Positions 55,767 through 64,000 of a DNA stretch of 64,000 nucleotides are shown here, piece after piece. The translations under genes and the position numbers were made by a program. Where the stretch lies: positions 558,001 through 622,000 of the forward strand of contig OW818641.1 in the NCBI GenBank assembly GCA_942492925.1. The letters are read 5' to 3'. Under the pieces are notes generated by a model, which saw only the letters and a list, made by a program, of their open reading frames with translations, had not been told where the DNA came from and searched no databases. This DNA is from QZKY01 sp942492925. GTDB lineage: Bacteria > Pseudomonadota > Gammaproteobacteria > Burkholderiales > Burkholderiaceae_D. The stretch's first letter is position 1. The number at the start of each line of letters is the position of its first letter.

Positions 55767-57091
55767 ACAGGACATCCATTTTCACGAAAACGTCACTCCT
55801 ACTGTTCTTCGCCTGCGCGATGAGCGCGGCGCAGGCGGCGCCCGTCGATGCCTGGACACTGCCGAATGGCGCGCGCGTGCTGTTCGTGAAGAGTCATGCG
55901 GTGCCGATTGTGGACATCGCCGTCAATTTGGATGCAGGGGCGCGCCGGGACCCACAGAATCAATCCGGGTTGGCCGCGATGACGTGCGGCATGTTGCGAA
56001 AAGGCGTGACAGCCGATCGCAGCGCGCCCGCGATGAGCGAAGCGCAATTGTCGGACGCGATGGCGGACATCGGCGCAGAGATCGATTGCAGCGTGGATGG
56101 TGATCGTGCCATCGTGAAGTTGCGCACCCTGTCGCAGGCGCGCGAGCAAGACACGGCGCTGACACTGATGGGGCGAATGTTGGCCCATCCCGCCTTTCCG
56201 GAAAATTTTCTGACGCGCGAAAAAGCGCGATCGATCGCGGCGATCAAGGAAGCCGATACCAAACCCGGGCCGATTGCTGACAAAGTATTTTGGCGCGCCA
56301 TGTATGGGTCGCATCCGTACGGCAATCGACCGACTGTCGATTCCATCGATTCGATCACGCAAGCGGATCTCGTTGCCTTTCACCGCGCACATTACGCATC
56401 GTCTCGTGTTGTGATCGCGATCGTCGGCGATGTCTCGCGTGAACAGGCGGGGGAGATGGCACGACAGTTGACCGAACGCTTGCCGTCTGCATCGCAGGGT
56501 TTGCCGACGGTGGTGGATGTGCTGGCGCCCACAGCGCATGAAAAACGCATTGCGCACCCGGCCAGTCAGGCGCATATCATGATGGGGATGCCTGCAATGG
56601 CGCGCAATGACGCGGATTATTTCGCCCTCATCGTTGGGAACTACATATTGGGCGGCGGCGGGTTCGTGTCGCGCTTGGTGCATGAGGTGCGCGAAAAGCG
56701 TGGCATGGCGTATAGCGTGCGCAGCGGTTTCAGTCCGATGCAGCAGCCCGGCCCGTTTCAGATTGGATTGCAGACAAAGAAAGAGCAGTCCGCTGAAGCT
56801 ATTCAAGTGGTGCACGACACGCTGGCAAAATTTTTGCACGACGGCCCAACCACAGCAGAGTTGAAAGCTGCAAAAGATTACATGATCGGCGGGTTTGCCT
56901 TGAACGTCGATACGAATAGCAAGATGCTGGCGAATGTGTCGGCGATCGGTTTTTACGGATTGCCGCTCGATTATCTGGATACGTGGAAACAGCATGTGGC
57001 CAACGTCACAGCCAAGGATGTGCGCGCAGCCTTTCAACGCAAGATCGATCAGCAGCGAATGGTTACTGTGATTGTGGGTACGCCGGAATGA
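55763..57091 (+). CDS. M16-family peptidase-like protein (non-catalytic partner)
   Basis: Protein of 442 residues with a signal peptide (MNRTSIFTKTSLLLFFACAMSAAQA). The HxxEH motif is missing at the expected place (GLAAMTCGML), so this is the substrate-binding partner. The domain near the C-terminus carries a Gly-rich loop (GNYILGGGGFVSRL) and Arg/Tyr substrate residues (KRGMAYSVRSGF). Start overlaps the partner's stop by four bases (ATGA). Confidence 0.92.
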   Translation: MNRTSIFTKTSLLLFFACAMSAAQAAPVDAWTLPNGARVLFVKSHAVPIVDIAVNLDAGARRDPQNQSGLAAMTCGMLRKGVTADRSAPAMSEAQLSDAMADIGAEIDCSVDGDRAIVKLRTLSQAREQDTALTLMGRMLAHPAFPENFLTREKARSIAAIKEADTKPGPIADKVFWRAMYGSHPYGNRPTVDSIDSITQADLVAFHRAHYASSRVVIAIVGDVSREQAGEMARQLTERLPSASQGLPTVVDVLAPTAHEKRIAHPASQAHIMMGMPAMARNDADYFALIVGNYILGGGGFVSRLVHEVREKRGMAYSVRSGFSPMQQPGPFQIGLQTKKEQSAEAIQVVHDTLAKFLHDGPTTAELKAAKDYMIGGFALNVDTNSKMLANVSAIGFYGLPLDYLDTWKQHVANVTAKDVRAAFQRKIDQQRMVTVIVGTPE

Positions 57092-57098
57092 GAGTGAA

Positions 57099-57737
57099 AT
57101 GAAAGCGCCGAATAAAAAAAAGGTGGTAAAAAAATCGGGTGCCGGATCGCAGCGGCAGCAGGTGCGCATTATTGGCGGACAGTGGAAACGCAGCACCTTG
57201 CCGGTGGCGGAGAGTGACGGCTTGCGCCCGACACCGGATCGCGTGCGCGAAACGGTATTTAACTGGATTGAGCATCTGATTGGGCGGGACTGGCAGCGCA
57301 TGAATTGTCTCGACTTGTTTGCCGGAACGGGGGCGTTGGGGTTCGAGGCGGCCAGTCGAGGCGCGGCGCACACCACGCTGGTTGAGACCAGCCCGCTCGC
57401 CGTGCGTCAATTGAAGGCCGCCAAGGAAAAATTGCACGCTGAACAAGTGGCGGTGCTGCAGGGCGAGGCTTTCGGTACGGTAGAGCGCATGGCGCGCAAC
57501 GGGCAGCAATTTGATATGGTTTTTCTCGATCCGCCGTATAGCGAGGACTGGCTTCCTCGGATCGTGCCGCATTGCGCGGCGATTCTGAAGGAAAATGGCT
57601 TGTTGTACGCTGAATCGGCCTATTCGCTCACAGAGCAGGAAGGGGCATTGGGGGCGAGCTGGCTCCAAGGATGGGACATTATTCGTTCAGATCGGGCTGG
57701 CGCAGTGTTTTATTACCTGTTGGCGATGTCCAAATAG
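57099..57737 (+). CDS. rsmD: 16S rRNA (guanine-N2) methyltransferase RsmD
   Basis: AdoMet methyltransferase of 212 residues that modifies G966 of 16S rRNA. RIIGGQWKRSTLPV, LDLFAGTGALGFEAASRGA (AdoMet motif) and MVFLDPPY are all present. I chose ATG 57099, which removes residues unlike the family. coaD follows, as is common. Confidence 0.94.
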   Translation: MKAPNKKKVVKKSGAGSQRQQVRIIGGQWKRSTLPVAESDGLRPTPDRVRETVFNWIEHLIGRDWQRMNCLDLFAGTGALGFEAASRGAAHTTLVETSPLAVRQLKAAKEKLHAEQVAVLQGEAFGTVERMARNGQQFDMVFLDPPYSEDWLPRIVPHCAAILKENGLLYAESAYSLTEQEGALGASWLQGWDIIRSDRAGAVFYYLLAMSK

Positions 57738-57790
57738 TTGATTTTTCGGGCATAATGTAACCCTTTTTCAAGAAAATCCGAGGGGATTTG

Positions 57791-58279
57791 ATGGCGATTG
57801 CTGTATATCCGGGGACGTTCGATCCGCTGACGCGTGGTCATGAAGATCTGGTGCGTCGGTGCGCCGGAATGTTCGACCAACTCATCGTGGGTGTTGCAGA
57901 AAGCCGCACCAAGCGTCCTTTCTTCACGATGGAAGAGCGGCTGCAAATCGCCAATGACGTGCTCGGTCATTATCCGAACGTCGTAGTAGACAGTTTTACC
58001 GGGCTGCTCAAGGATTTCGTGCGTAAGCACGATGCGCGGGTGATTGTGCGTGGGCTGCGCGCTGTCTCCGACTTTGAATATGAATTCCAGATGGCTGGCA
58101 TGAATCGCTACTTGATGCCGGAAGCTGAAACCATGTTCATGACGCCCTCGGATCAATATCAATTCATCTCCGGCACCATCGTGCGCGAGATTGCTTTCAT
58201 GGGCGGCGACGTGTCGAAATTCGTGTTCCCGTCCGTCGAAAAGTGGCTCAAGCAAAAGCTGGCCCTCATGAAAGATTGA
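57791..58279 (+). CDS. coaD: Phosphopantetheine adenylyltransferase
   Basis: Enzyme of 162 residues in coenzyme A synthesis. Nucleotidyltransferase motif TRGH (in GTFDPLTRGHEDL) and the ISGTIVREIA motif bind ATP and phosphopantetheine. ATG 57791 follows GAGGGG. coaE is also in this window, at 27128-27781. Confidence 0.96.
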   Translation: MAIAVYPGTFDPLTRGHEDLVRRCAGMFDQLIVGVAESRTKRPFFTMEERLQIANDVLGHYPNVVVDSFTGLLKDFVRKHDARVIVRGLRAVSDFEYEFQMAGMNRYLMPEAETMFMTPSDQYQFISGTIVREIAFMGGDVSKFVFPSVEKWLKQKLALMKD

Positions 58280-58300
58280 GTCCTGATGGGCTGAAGCTAC

Positions 58301-58552
58301 ATGGCTTTGTTCATTACCCAGGATTGCATCAATTGCGATGTGTGCGCCCCCGAGTGTCCGAACGAGGCAATCACGCTCGGGCCGGAAATCTACATCATCG
58401 ACCCCGACAAGTGCACCGAGTGTGTGGGGCACTACAACGAACCGCAATGCCGGATCGTGTGTCCGGTCAACTGCATTTTCCCCAATCCCGAAAAAGTCGA
58501 AACGCAAGCGCAACTGCGCGAAAAGTTCGAGCGGCTGCAGACGTTCAAATAA
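58301..58552 (+). CDS. Ferredoxin with two 4Fe-4S clusters (YfhL type)
   Basis: Protein of 83 residues. Cluster ligands lie in CINCDVCAPECP and the CTECVGHYNEPQCRIVCP stretch, whose spacing is longer in the second half as in the YfhL/Fdx group. It lies 21 bases after coaD, probably in one transcript. Confidence 0.93.
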   Translation: MALFITQDCINCDVCAPECPNEAITLGPEIYIIDPDKCTECVGHYNEPQCRIVCPVNCIFPNPEKVETQAQLREKFERLQTFK

Positions 58553-58595
58553 TCACGCGTTGCGCGAGGCCCATGTGCCTGGCGAAAGAAGGCAT

Positions 58596-60248
58596 TTAGG
58601 CAGGCAGTCTGTCGTTGTTCAGCGTGGGGATGCGCGCGGCATGACCGAACGCCGCGGCAATACTGGCCAAGGCACTGTTTGTGCGCGGATTGGCCAGATA
58701 CATGACGTCGTCCAGATGACGGAGATGCCGGTTGTCGCCGCCTTGGCTGCTGTCTCCCCATGCGACCACCGATCCATCCTTGCGCAATGCAGCAAAAGCG
58801 CCCCAGGGTGTCGAATAAATCTTGATGATGGGGACTTGGCCGTTCAGCAATTTAGCCACGTTGCGACTATTGCCGCCGCCGGTTGGATCGCCCCAGGTAA
58901 TCACGGAACCATCTTCGCGCAATGCGGCAAAGGCGGCGTTCGTGGCAAACACTTTGACGACGGGGACGGATCCGTCCAGGAGTGACGAGACAGGTCTACA
59001 GTCGCCGCCTGCGTTTGGGTCGCCCCATGTGACGACAGAGTTGTCTGCACGCAGCGCAGCAAAAGCGTAGTTGGTTGCGTACACATGCAAGATGGGAATG
59101 GAACCGTCCAGCAAATGTGCGACCCGTGCGCTGTTGCCACCGCTTGCTGTATCGCCCCAGGTTACGACAGAACCATCTTCGCGCAAGGCCGCAAAAGCCG
59201 AACTGGTCGAGAAGATCATGATGACGCCAATCGAACCATCGAGTTGCGGTGCAAGATGGGTGCGGATCGTGCCGCCGCGTGCATCGCTTCCCCATGTGAT
59301 GACGGAACCGTCTTCGCGCAGCGCGGCAAACGAATAGGCTGTCGAGAACATCCGCACAACCTTGATGGAGCCGTTGAGCATGTGGGAAACGTCAAGACAG
59401 TTTCCGCCAACACAGATGTGACCCCAGGGCACCACAGAGCCATCTTGACGCAGCGCAGCGAACGCGCCAAAAGAAGAGAATATTTGTATGACCGGGATGG
59501 CGCCATTGAGTTGATGGGCGACGTCACTGGAATCGCCGCCGCAGACGGCATCGCCCCAAGTGACAACCGACCCATCAGCGTGGAGCGCGGCAAAGGCGCG
59601 ACCAGCGGACAAGACGTTGGTAACCGGTGTCGTGCCGTTCAACTGATCAATGACTTCGGTGCTGTCGCCGCCGCAATTCGGATCGCCCCATGTAATCACG
59701 GAACCATCCTCGCGTAGCGCGGCAAAAGCAGCGCCGGTCGAAAAAATCGTGACGGTTTTGACGTTGCCGTCGAGCGCGTGCGCCACTCGCGTGCTATCGC
59801 CTCCCGCGGCAGGGTCGCCCCAGGTGACGACCGATCCATCTTCGCGCAAGACCGCAAAAGCGCGATGGGAAGAAAAAATTTGCACCACTTTGATTGCCCC
59901 ATTCAACATTGCAGCGACATGACCGCTATCGCCGCCAGCGGTGGCTTGCCCCCAGGTGACGACGGAGCCATCACCGCGCAGAGCGGCGAAGGCATGACGA
60001 TTCTGACATTCCGCACCACTGTGTCCAGGAAAACCGAAGGTGTTTGGCGCCGGGATCAAATCAACGAGACCGATCCAGTCCGTTTGAGGCGGTATGTTTT
60101 GCTCGGGTGTTTCGGTGGTTGGCGTTTTGATAGCGCGCCCCGGTTTGGTGCGCGCTATCAAACGATTATCCGGACGATAGGGGCCGAAGGAGGGGCGCCC
60201 ATGTGAAAAGTAGTCACATATTTTATGAGCAAATTGTCGGGCTGGCAT
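58596..60248 (-). CDS. RCC1-like ten-repeat protein
   Basis: Protein of 550 residues. Residues about 85-520 are ten near-identical repeats of 47-48 residues with core (A/S)FA(A/V)LR-x-DGSVVTWG followed by GG(D/N)S and a variable helix. The repeat has the feel of a RCC1/beta-propeller or adhesin-type fold, but I cannot place it in a named family. The N-terminal 80 residues are basic and Pro-rich without a clear signal peptide. The start at ATG 60248 has GGA six bases upstream. Repeat-derived genes like this change copy number easily. Confidence 0.72.
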   Translation of the reverse strand: MPARQFAHKICDYFSHGRPSFGPYRPDNRLIARTKPGRAIKTPTTETPEQNIPPQTDWIGLVDLIPAPNTFGFPGHSGAECQNRHAFAALRGDGSVVTWGQATAGGDSGHVAAMLNGAIKVVQIFSSHRAFAVLREDGSVVTWGDPAAGGDSTRVAHALDGNVKTVTIFSTGAAFAALREDGSVITWGDPNCGGDSTEVIDQLNGTTPVTNVLSAGRAFAALHADGSVVTWGDAVCGGDSSDVAHQLNGAIPVIQIFSSFGAFAALRQDGSVVPWGHICVGGNCLDVSHMLNGSIKVVRMFSTAYSFAALREDGSVITWGSDARGGTIRTHLAPQLDGSIGVIMIFSTSSAFAALREDGSVVTWGDTASGGNSARVAHLLDGSIPILHVYATNYAFAALRADNSVVTWGDPNAGGDCRPVSSLLDGSVPVVKVFATNAAFAALREDGSVITWGDPTGGGNSRNVAKLLNGQVPIIKIYSTPWGAFAALRKDGSVVAWGDSSQGGDNRHLRHLDDVMYLANPRTNSALASIAAAFGHAARIPTLNNDRLPA

Positions 60249-60632
60249 GTGGTTTCCTTCGATGATTGGTGACTTTGGCAGAGATGAAAAAACTTGTTAA
60301 AAGCGAAGTCGTCGTCAATTTTTAGAAAAGAAAGCTTCATGTAATACCACTGAATCGCCCTAAGAAAACGGTACTTATTGAGTGTATAAACAATTTGAAT
60401 GATTAAAAGGGTGCGGGAGAAATGTTTGTGGGATAAGTGAAGGCGAAATGTGTAATGTCAAACGATTTCAAAATGAACCCTGAAAAGGATGGTACAAAAA
60501 CTTGCTGTGCAAATGCGACGTAATCGTTTGATTCTCATCAAGGAAGACGCGTTTCGCTTTGACAAAGATTTCGCTGCGGAATGTGCCGCCATGGCTGCGT
60601 CGTGCAGTCATGCATTTTTCATTTGATGGGGG
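60249..60632. other. Non-coding region between two repeat-protein genes
   Basis: About 385 bases with no gene. It holds the promoter of the RCC1-like gene on the minus strand; no clear motif was seen. Confidence 0.4.
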
Positions 60633-60661
60633 AATAAAAATAGCGCGTCAGAAAATCGCGC
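60633..60661 (-). terminator. Probable terminator of the mnmE unit
   Basis: On the minus strand GCGCG and CGCGC (60643-60661) form a short stem followed by TATTTTTATT. It lies about 30 bases after the stop codon of the 24-residue repeat protein, at the end of the unit with mnmE. Confidence 0.5.
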
Positions 60662-60690
60662 ATGAGAATGAAAGATCGCGCGCCGTTACA

Positions 60691-61593
60691 TTAAAACGAC
60701 GCGCGCCACTGCTGGGGGACGTGACGCAAAGCGGAAGGCGTGCGGCTGACGGCCAAGGCGCACAAGAAATGCGTGAGTTTCTCGGCGGGGACGTGACGCA
60801 ACGCATGACCGTTTTGTTGAACGGCGGCCGTGCACAGCGATTCGGTTTTTAATGCATCGGGAGCATATTGCAGTGCGTGACCGTTGCGTGTAACAGCGGC
60901 AAAGCATAAGGCCTCGGTCATCAGCGCGGGGGGGATATATTGCAGCGCCAATCCTTCGCGCTCCAGGGAAGCCAGACACAGAGAGGCATTCAAGATTTCC
61001 ACTGGCACATACTGAATGGCATAAGCGTCAGCGGCAACGGCCTGCGTGCAGAGAGCGAGGGTGCGAAGATCGTGCGGCACATGGCGCAGCGCCATCCCGA
61101 TGCGAGAGACGGCAAGCAGGCAAAGCGCCTGGGTGAGTTGTTCGTTCGGCACATGTTGCAGCGCCTCGCCGTGCTGACGAACCGCTGCGGCGCAAACTTG
61201 CGCGCTACGTAAAGAAGCAGGGACGTACTGAAGCGCCATGCCATCGTTGATGACCGCGCGTTCGCAAAGCGATTCCGTGCAAAAGCGCGGCGGGACGAAT
61301 TGCAAGGCGTAACCGTCGGTTTCCACGGCTTTGCGGCAGATGGCTTCGGTGCAGGTGAGATCCGGAACGTATTGCAGAGCAACCGGATTGCGTGAAACGG
61401 CTTTCAGGCAAACGGCTTCGGTGCAGACGTCAGGCGGGACAAATTGCAGCGCACAGCCTTCGGTCGACACCGCCTCGAGGCACACGGCTTCCGTGCGAAA
61501 TTGCGGTGGCAAAAATTGCAGGACATACCCTTCAAGCGCGACCGCTTCACGCGCCGCTTCGATATTCGACACCTCGATCATTCTCTGCTGCAT
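60691..61593 (-). CDS. Protein of twelve 24-residue Cys repeats (DUF4116-like)
   Basis: Protein of 300 residues built from twelve repeats that keep a 24-residue period, with core AV-x(4)-G-x-ALQ-(Y/F)-VP-x(4)-TE-x-LC. Eleven repeats keep a cysteine near the end. The pattern resembles DUF4116, a repeat of unknown function found in bacteria and giant viruses. It starts nine bases after mnmE ends, so it is probably the second gene of that operon. It could be a scaffold with stacked helices; a metal-binding role for the cysteines is speculative. Confidence 0.78.
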   Translation of the reverse strand: MQQRMIEVSNIEAAREAVALEGYVLQFLPPQFRTEAVCLEAVSTEGCALQFVPPDVCTEAVCLKAVSRNPVALQYVPDLTCTEAICRKAVETDGYALQFVPPRFCTESLCERAVINDGMALQYVPASLRSAQVCAAAVRQHGEALQHVPNEQLTQALCLLAVSRIGMALRHVPHDLRTLALCTQAVAADAYAIQYVPVEILNASLCLASLEREGLALQYIPPALMTEALCFAAVTRNGHALQYAPDALKTESLCTAAVQQNGHALRHVPAEKLTHFLCALAVSRTPSALRHVPQQWRASF

Positions 61594-61602
61594 GGCGCAA
61601 GT

Positions 61603-62988
61603 TTACTTGCCGATACAAAACCGAGAGAAGATCATGCCGAGCAAATCGTCCGTCGACACGGCGCCGGTGATGACGCCCAGTTGATCTTGCATGAGGCGCA
61701 GTTCTTCGGCAAACAAATCCAGGGCGGGATCTTCGGATTCGGCGTGATGAAGTGCGGCTTCCAGATGATCGTGGGCATTGCGCAATGCGATCAAGTGGCG
61801 TTCGCGCGCCAGATACAGCGATTCACCGGAAGGCTGCCATCCGGCCACGCGCAGCAACGCGTGACGCAGTAGTTCGATACCGGATTTATCGTGTGTGGAA
61901 AGGTAAACGCTGACGACACCGCCTATTTCGTCCACGCCAGGTTTGTGACCAGAGAGATCAATCTTGTTCCAGACGCGGATGACCGGCACGTCTTCCGGGA
62001 AATCTTGCGCGACCAGTTCATCGGCGCGCGTCGGGCCGCGATCAGCATCCAGCAGGTGCAGGATCACATCCGCACGACCCAGTTCGGCCCATGTGCGTTC
62101 GATACCGATCCGCTCCACTTCGTCGCTGGATTCGTCAGAAGAGCGTATGCCTGCGGTGTCGGTCAGATTGATCGGCACACCTTCGATTTGAATGGTTTCG
62201 GTCACTTTGTCGCGCGTGGTGCCGGGAATGGGCGTGACGATAGCGACGTCGGCACCGGCCAGTGCGTTGAGCAAGGAAGATTTACCCACGTTGGGCAAGC
62301 CTGCCAGCACCACATTCAAGCCTTCGCGCAAGAGCGCGCCTTGCGCCGCTTGTTTGAACAAATCAGTGAGGGCCCCTGTGATGCCGGTGAGTTGTTTGTG
62401 TGCGTCGGTCTTTTTGAAAAAGTCGATGGATTCTTCCGGAAAATCGAGCGTGGCTTCGACGAGCGTGCGCAATTCAGTAATGCGCGTGGCGAGTGTGCGG
62501 ACGGATTCTGAAAAGACACCCGAGAGCGAACGCGAAGCCGAGCGGGCAGCTGCTTCGGTCGACGCGTCGATCAAGTCCGCAATCGCTTCCGCCTGCGCGA
62601 GGTCGATTTTGTCGTTGAGGAAGGCGCGCCGGGTGAATTCGCCCGGTTCCGCTGCGCGCAAGCCCATGTCTTTACCAGCTTGGAGACAACAGCTCAGCAG
62701 CATTTGGGTGACAACCGGCCCGCCGTGGCCGTGCAATTCCAGCACGTCTTCTCCGGTATAGGAATGCGGCCCCTTGAAATAAATGGCGAGACCCTGGTCA
62801 ATCAGGTTGCCCTCGCGATCCTTGAAAGGCAGGTAGGTCGCGTATCGGGGCGTCAGCGTTGCTTTACCCAGAAGTGGTTGGAACAGGGGCGAAAGATTTT
62901 TGCCTGAAATGCGAATGATGCCAACGCCGCCGCGCCCAGAGGGGGTGGCAATGGCAACAATGGGGGATGAATCAAAAGACATCGTCAT
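61603..62988 (-). CDS. mnmE: tRNA modification GTPase MnmE
   Basis: Protein of 461 residues that makes the cmnm5U34 tRNA modification with MnmG. An N-terminal formyl-folate-binding domain (1-120), a helical domain, and an inserted G domain (about 215-375) with GLPNVGKSSLLNALAG, DTAGIRSS and NKIDL. The C-terminal FCIGK carries the catalytic cysteine. It usually follows yidC in proteobacteria; here it is 28 kb away. Confidence 0.97.
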   Translation of the reverse strand: MTMSFDSSPIVAIATPSGRGGVGIIRISGKNLSPLFQPLLGKATLTPRYATYLPFKDREGNLIDQGLAIYFKGPHSYTGEDVLELHGHGGPVVTQMLLSCCLQAGKDMGLRAAEPGEFTRRAFLNDKIDLAQAEAIADLIDASTEAAARSASRSLSGVFSESVRTLATRITELRTLVEATLDFPEESIDFFKKTDAHKQLTGITGALTDLFKQAAQGALLREGLNVVLAGLPNVGKSSLLNALAGADVAIVTPIPGTTRDKVTETIQIEGVPINLTDTAGIRSSDESSDEVERIGIERTWAELGRADVILHLLDADRGPTRADELVAQDFPEDVPVIRVWNKIDLSGHKPGVDEIGGVVSVYLSTHDKSGIELLRHALLRVAGWQPSGESLYLARERHLIALRNAHDHLEAALHHAESEDPALDLFAEELRLMQDQLGVITGAVSTDDLLGMIFSRFCIGK

Positions 62989-63049
62989 CGAATATTAGCA
63001 GCGGGGTTAAAAGAGAAAAAAGAGAAATTCGTGTGCCATTGTAAGGGGT

Positions 63050-64000
63050 TTAACGGGGGAAATGATTGTTTTCGCTCAAAGCGGTCTGGCAATCATATTT
63101 CCCCTCAATGATATCCGGCTCAAAGAAGCACCATTTCACTTGCGGCCAGCGTTCCTGGATGCGGTCCTCGACACGGTTGATCGCATCGATCAGCGCGCGG
63201 TCGGATGGTTGCGTGCTCATCTTGGCTTGGACGGCAATCATGAGTTCTTCGCCCCATTGCAGCGTGATCAGGTTGATCACGCTTTCCACCTCTTCCTGCG
63301 CGTCGACGAATTGCCGGATGGCGGCCTGTTTTTCGGGAGAGGCCGACTCGCCGGTAATCATGGCTTTGACTTCGCGCGTGATAAAGAACGCCACGACCAT
63401 CAGCAAGGCGCCCACGCAAATCGAACCGATGGCATCCCAGATCGGGTTGCCGGTCACGACGGAGAGAATGACCGCGAAGAAGGCGATCATGAGGCCGAGT
63501 AGCGCGGCGATGTCTTCGCCGGCGACGACCATGAGTTCGGATTGGCGGGTTTCACGGAACCAGCGGTAGAAGGATTTGCCTTGGGACAGTTTGCGGATTT
63601 CCCGCATCGCGCCAGCGAGCGAGAAAGCTTCCAGGGCTACAGAGATGCCCAGCACCACCAGGGCAACGGTCGCGTTTTTCAGCGGTTCCGGATGGTTGAG
63701 GTGGGCAATGCCTTCCATGACCGAGTACGCGCCGCCCATGAAGAAGAGCAAGAGCGCCACCATCATGGCCCAGAAATACACGACGCGCGCATAGCCCATG
63801 GGATGGGATGCATTCGGCGGGCGTTTGGCTTCACGCAGCCCAAACAGCAGGAAAACCTGATTGGTGCAATCTGCCAGCGAGTGGATGGCTTCTGCCAGCA
63901 AAGTGTTGGAGCCGGTGTAGAGCGAGGCGGCAAATTTGCAGATGGCAATACCACCGTTCGCGCCCAGCGCATAGAGGATGGCTTTGACAGAGCCTTCGGA
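63050..64000 (-). CDS. Cation diffusion facilitator (CDF) transporter, 5' end outside window
   Basis: Membrane transporter whose start lies beyond the window: 33 codons (63902-64000) continue upstream of the first TTG in frame. Visible are several helices, AEAIHSLADC (typical CDF metal site of the second helix), the HPMGYARVVYFWAMMVAL segment and a cytoplasmic domain at the end. The family exports Zn, Fe or Mn by exchange with protons. Confidence 0.9.
   Translation of the reverse strand, partial: SEGSVKAILYALGANGGIAICKFAASLYTGSNTLLAEAIHSLADCTNQVFLLFGLREAKRPPNASHPMGYARVVYFWAMMVALLLFFMGGAYSVMEGIAHLNHPEPLKNATVALVVLGISVALEAFSLAGAMREIRKLSQGKSFYRWFRETRQSELMVVAGEDIAALLGLMIAFFAVILSVVTGNPIWDAIGSICVGALLMVVAFFITREVKAMITGESASPEKQAAIRQFVDAQEEVESVINLITLQWGEELMIAVQAKMSTQPSDRALIDAINRVEDRIQERWPQVKWCFFEPDIIEGKYDCQTALSENNHFPR

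Overview
The window is a chromosomal segment from a betaproteobacterium, most likely Burkholderiales/Oxalobacteraceae. The evidence is the rpmH-rnpA-yidD-yidC block beside dnaA-dnaN-gyrB, the ftsY-ftsE-ftsX cluster, the pilD-coaE-zapD-yacG string, and a first gene that matches the Oxalobacter oxalate/formate antiporter OxlT down to its two key charged residues. No species can be named from the sequence alone.

Layout. 1-5.2 kb: an OxlT-type transporter, a universal stress protein, and a chemoreceptor with cheW. 5.44-12.76 kb: an integrated element in the 3' half of tRNA-Thr(CGT), bounded by 51-bp perfect direct repeats. It carries integrase, an excisionase-like HTH protein, a Rep_trans-type initiator with a strong hairpin upstream, and an AT-rich cargo (sce7726-type nuclease-like protein, Beta-family protein, ImmA/IrrE protease, GNAT acetyltransferase, one unknown protein). 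12.8-22.7 kb: Aer-type receptor, DsbC-like disulfide isomerase, metH, M61 peptidase and small unknown genes. 22.7-30.3 kb: HD phosphodiesterase-like gene, trpGDC, yacG-zapD-coaE-pilD, and an HDOD/GGDEF pair that looks like one gene split by a single-base frameshift. 30.4-40.0 kb: slmA, a HAD phosphatase, yidC-yidD-rnpA-rpmH, then dnaA, dnaN and gyrB. 40.0-42.5 kb: a second AT-rich accessory patch with a nucleotidyltransferase-like gene three bases from a DUF262 gene, followed by a membrane protein. 42.6-51.6 kb: mixed small genes, dispersed repeats, a Sel1 protein, an RMD1/DUF155 protein and gdhA. 51.7-64 kb: ftsX-ftsE-ftsY, two M16 peptidases, rsmD, coaD, ferredoxin, two striking repeat proteins, mnmE, and a truncated CDF cation transporter.

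The core genes serve replication (dnaA, dnaN, gyrB, yacG), division (zapD, slmA, ftsEX), membrane protein targeting and insertion (ftsY, yidC, yidD), and RNA maturation (rnpA, mnmE, rsmD). The two places most likely to hold undescribed biology are the cargo of the tRNA-Thr element, a candidate defence module around a Beta-family protein, and the nucleotidyltransferase-DUF262 pair downstream of gyrB. Both are inferred from motifs and gene layout; no database search was possible.
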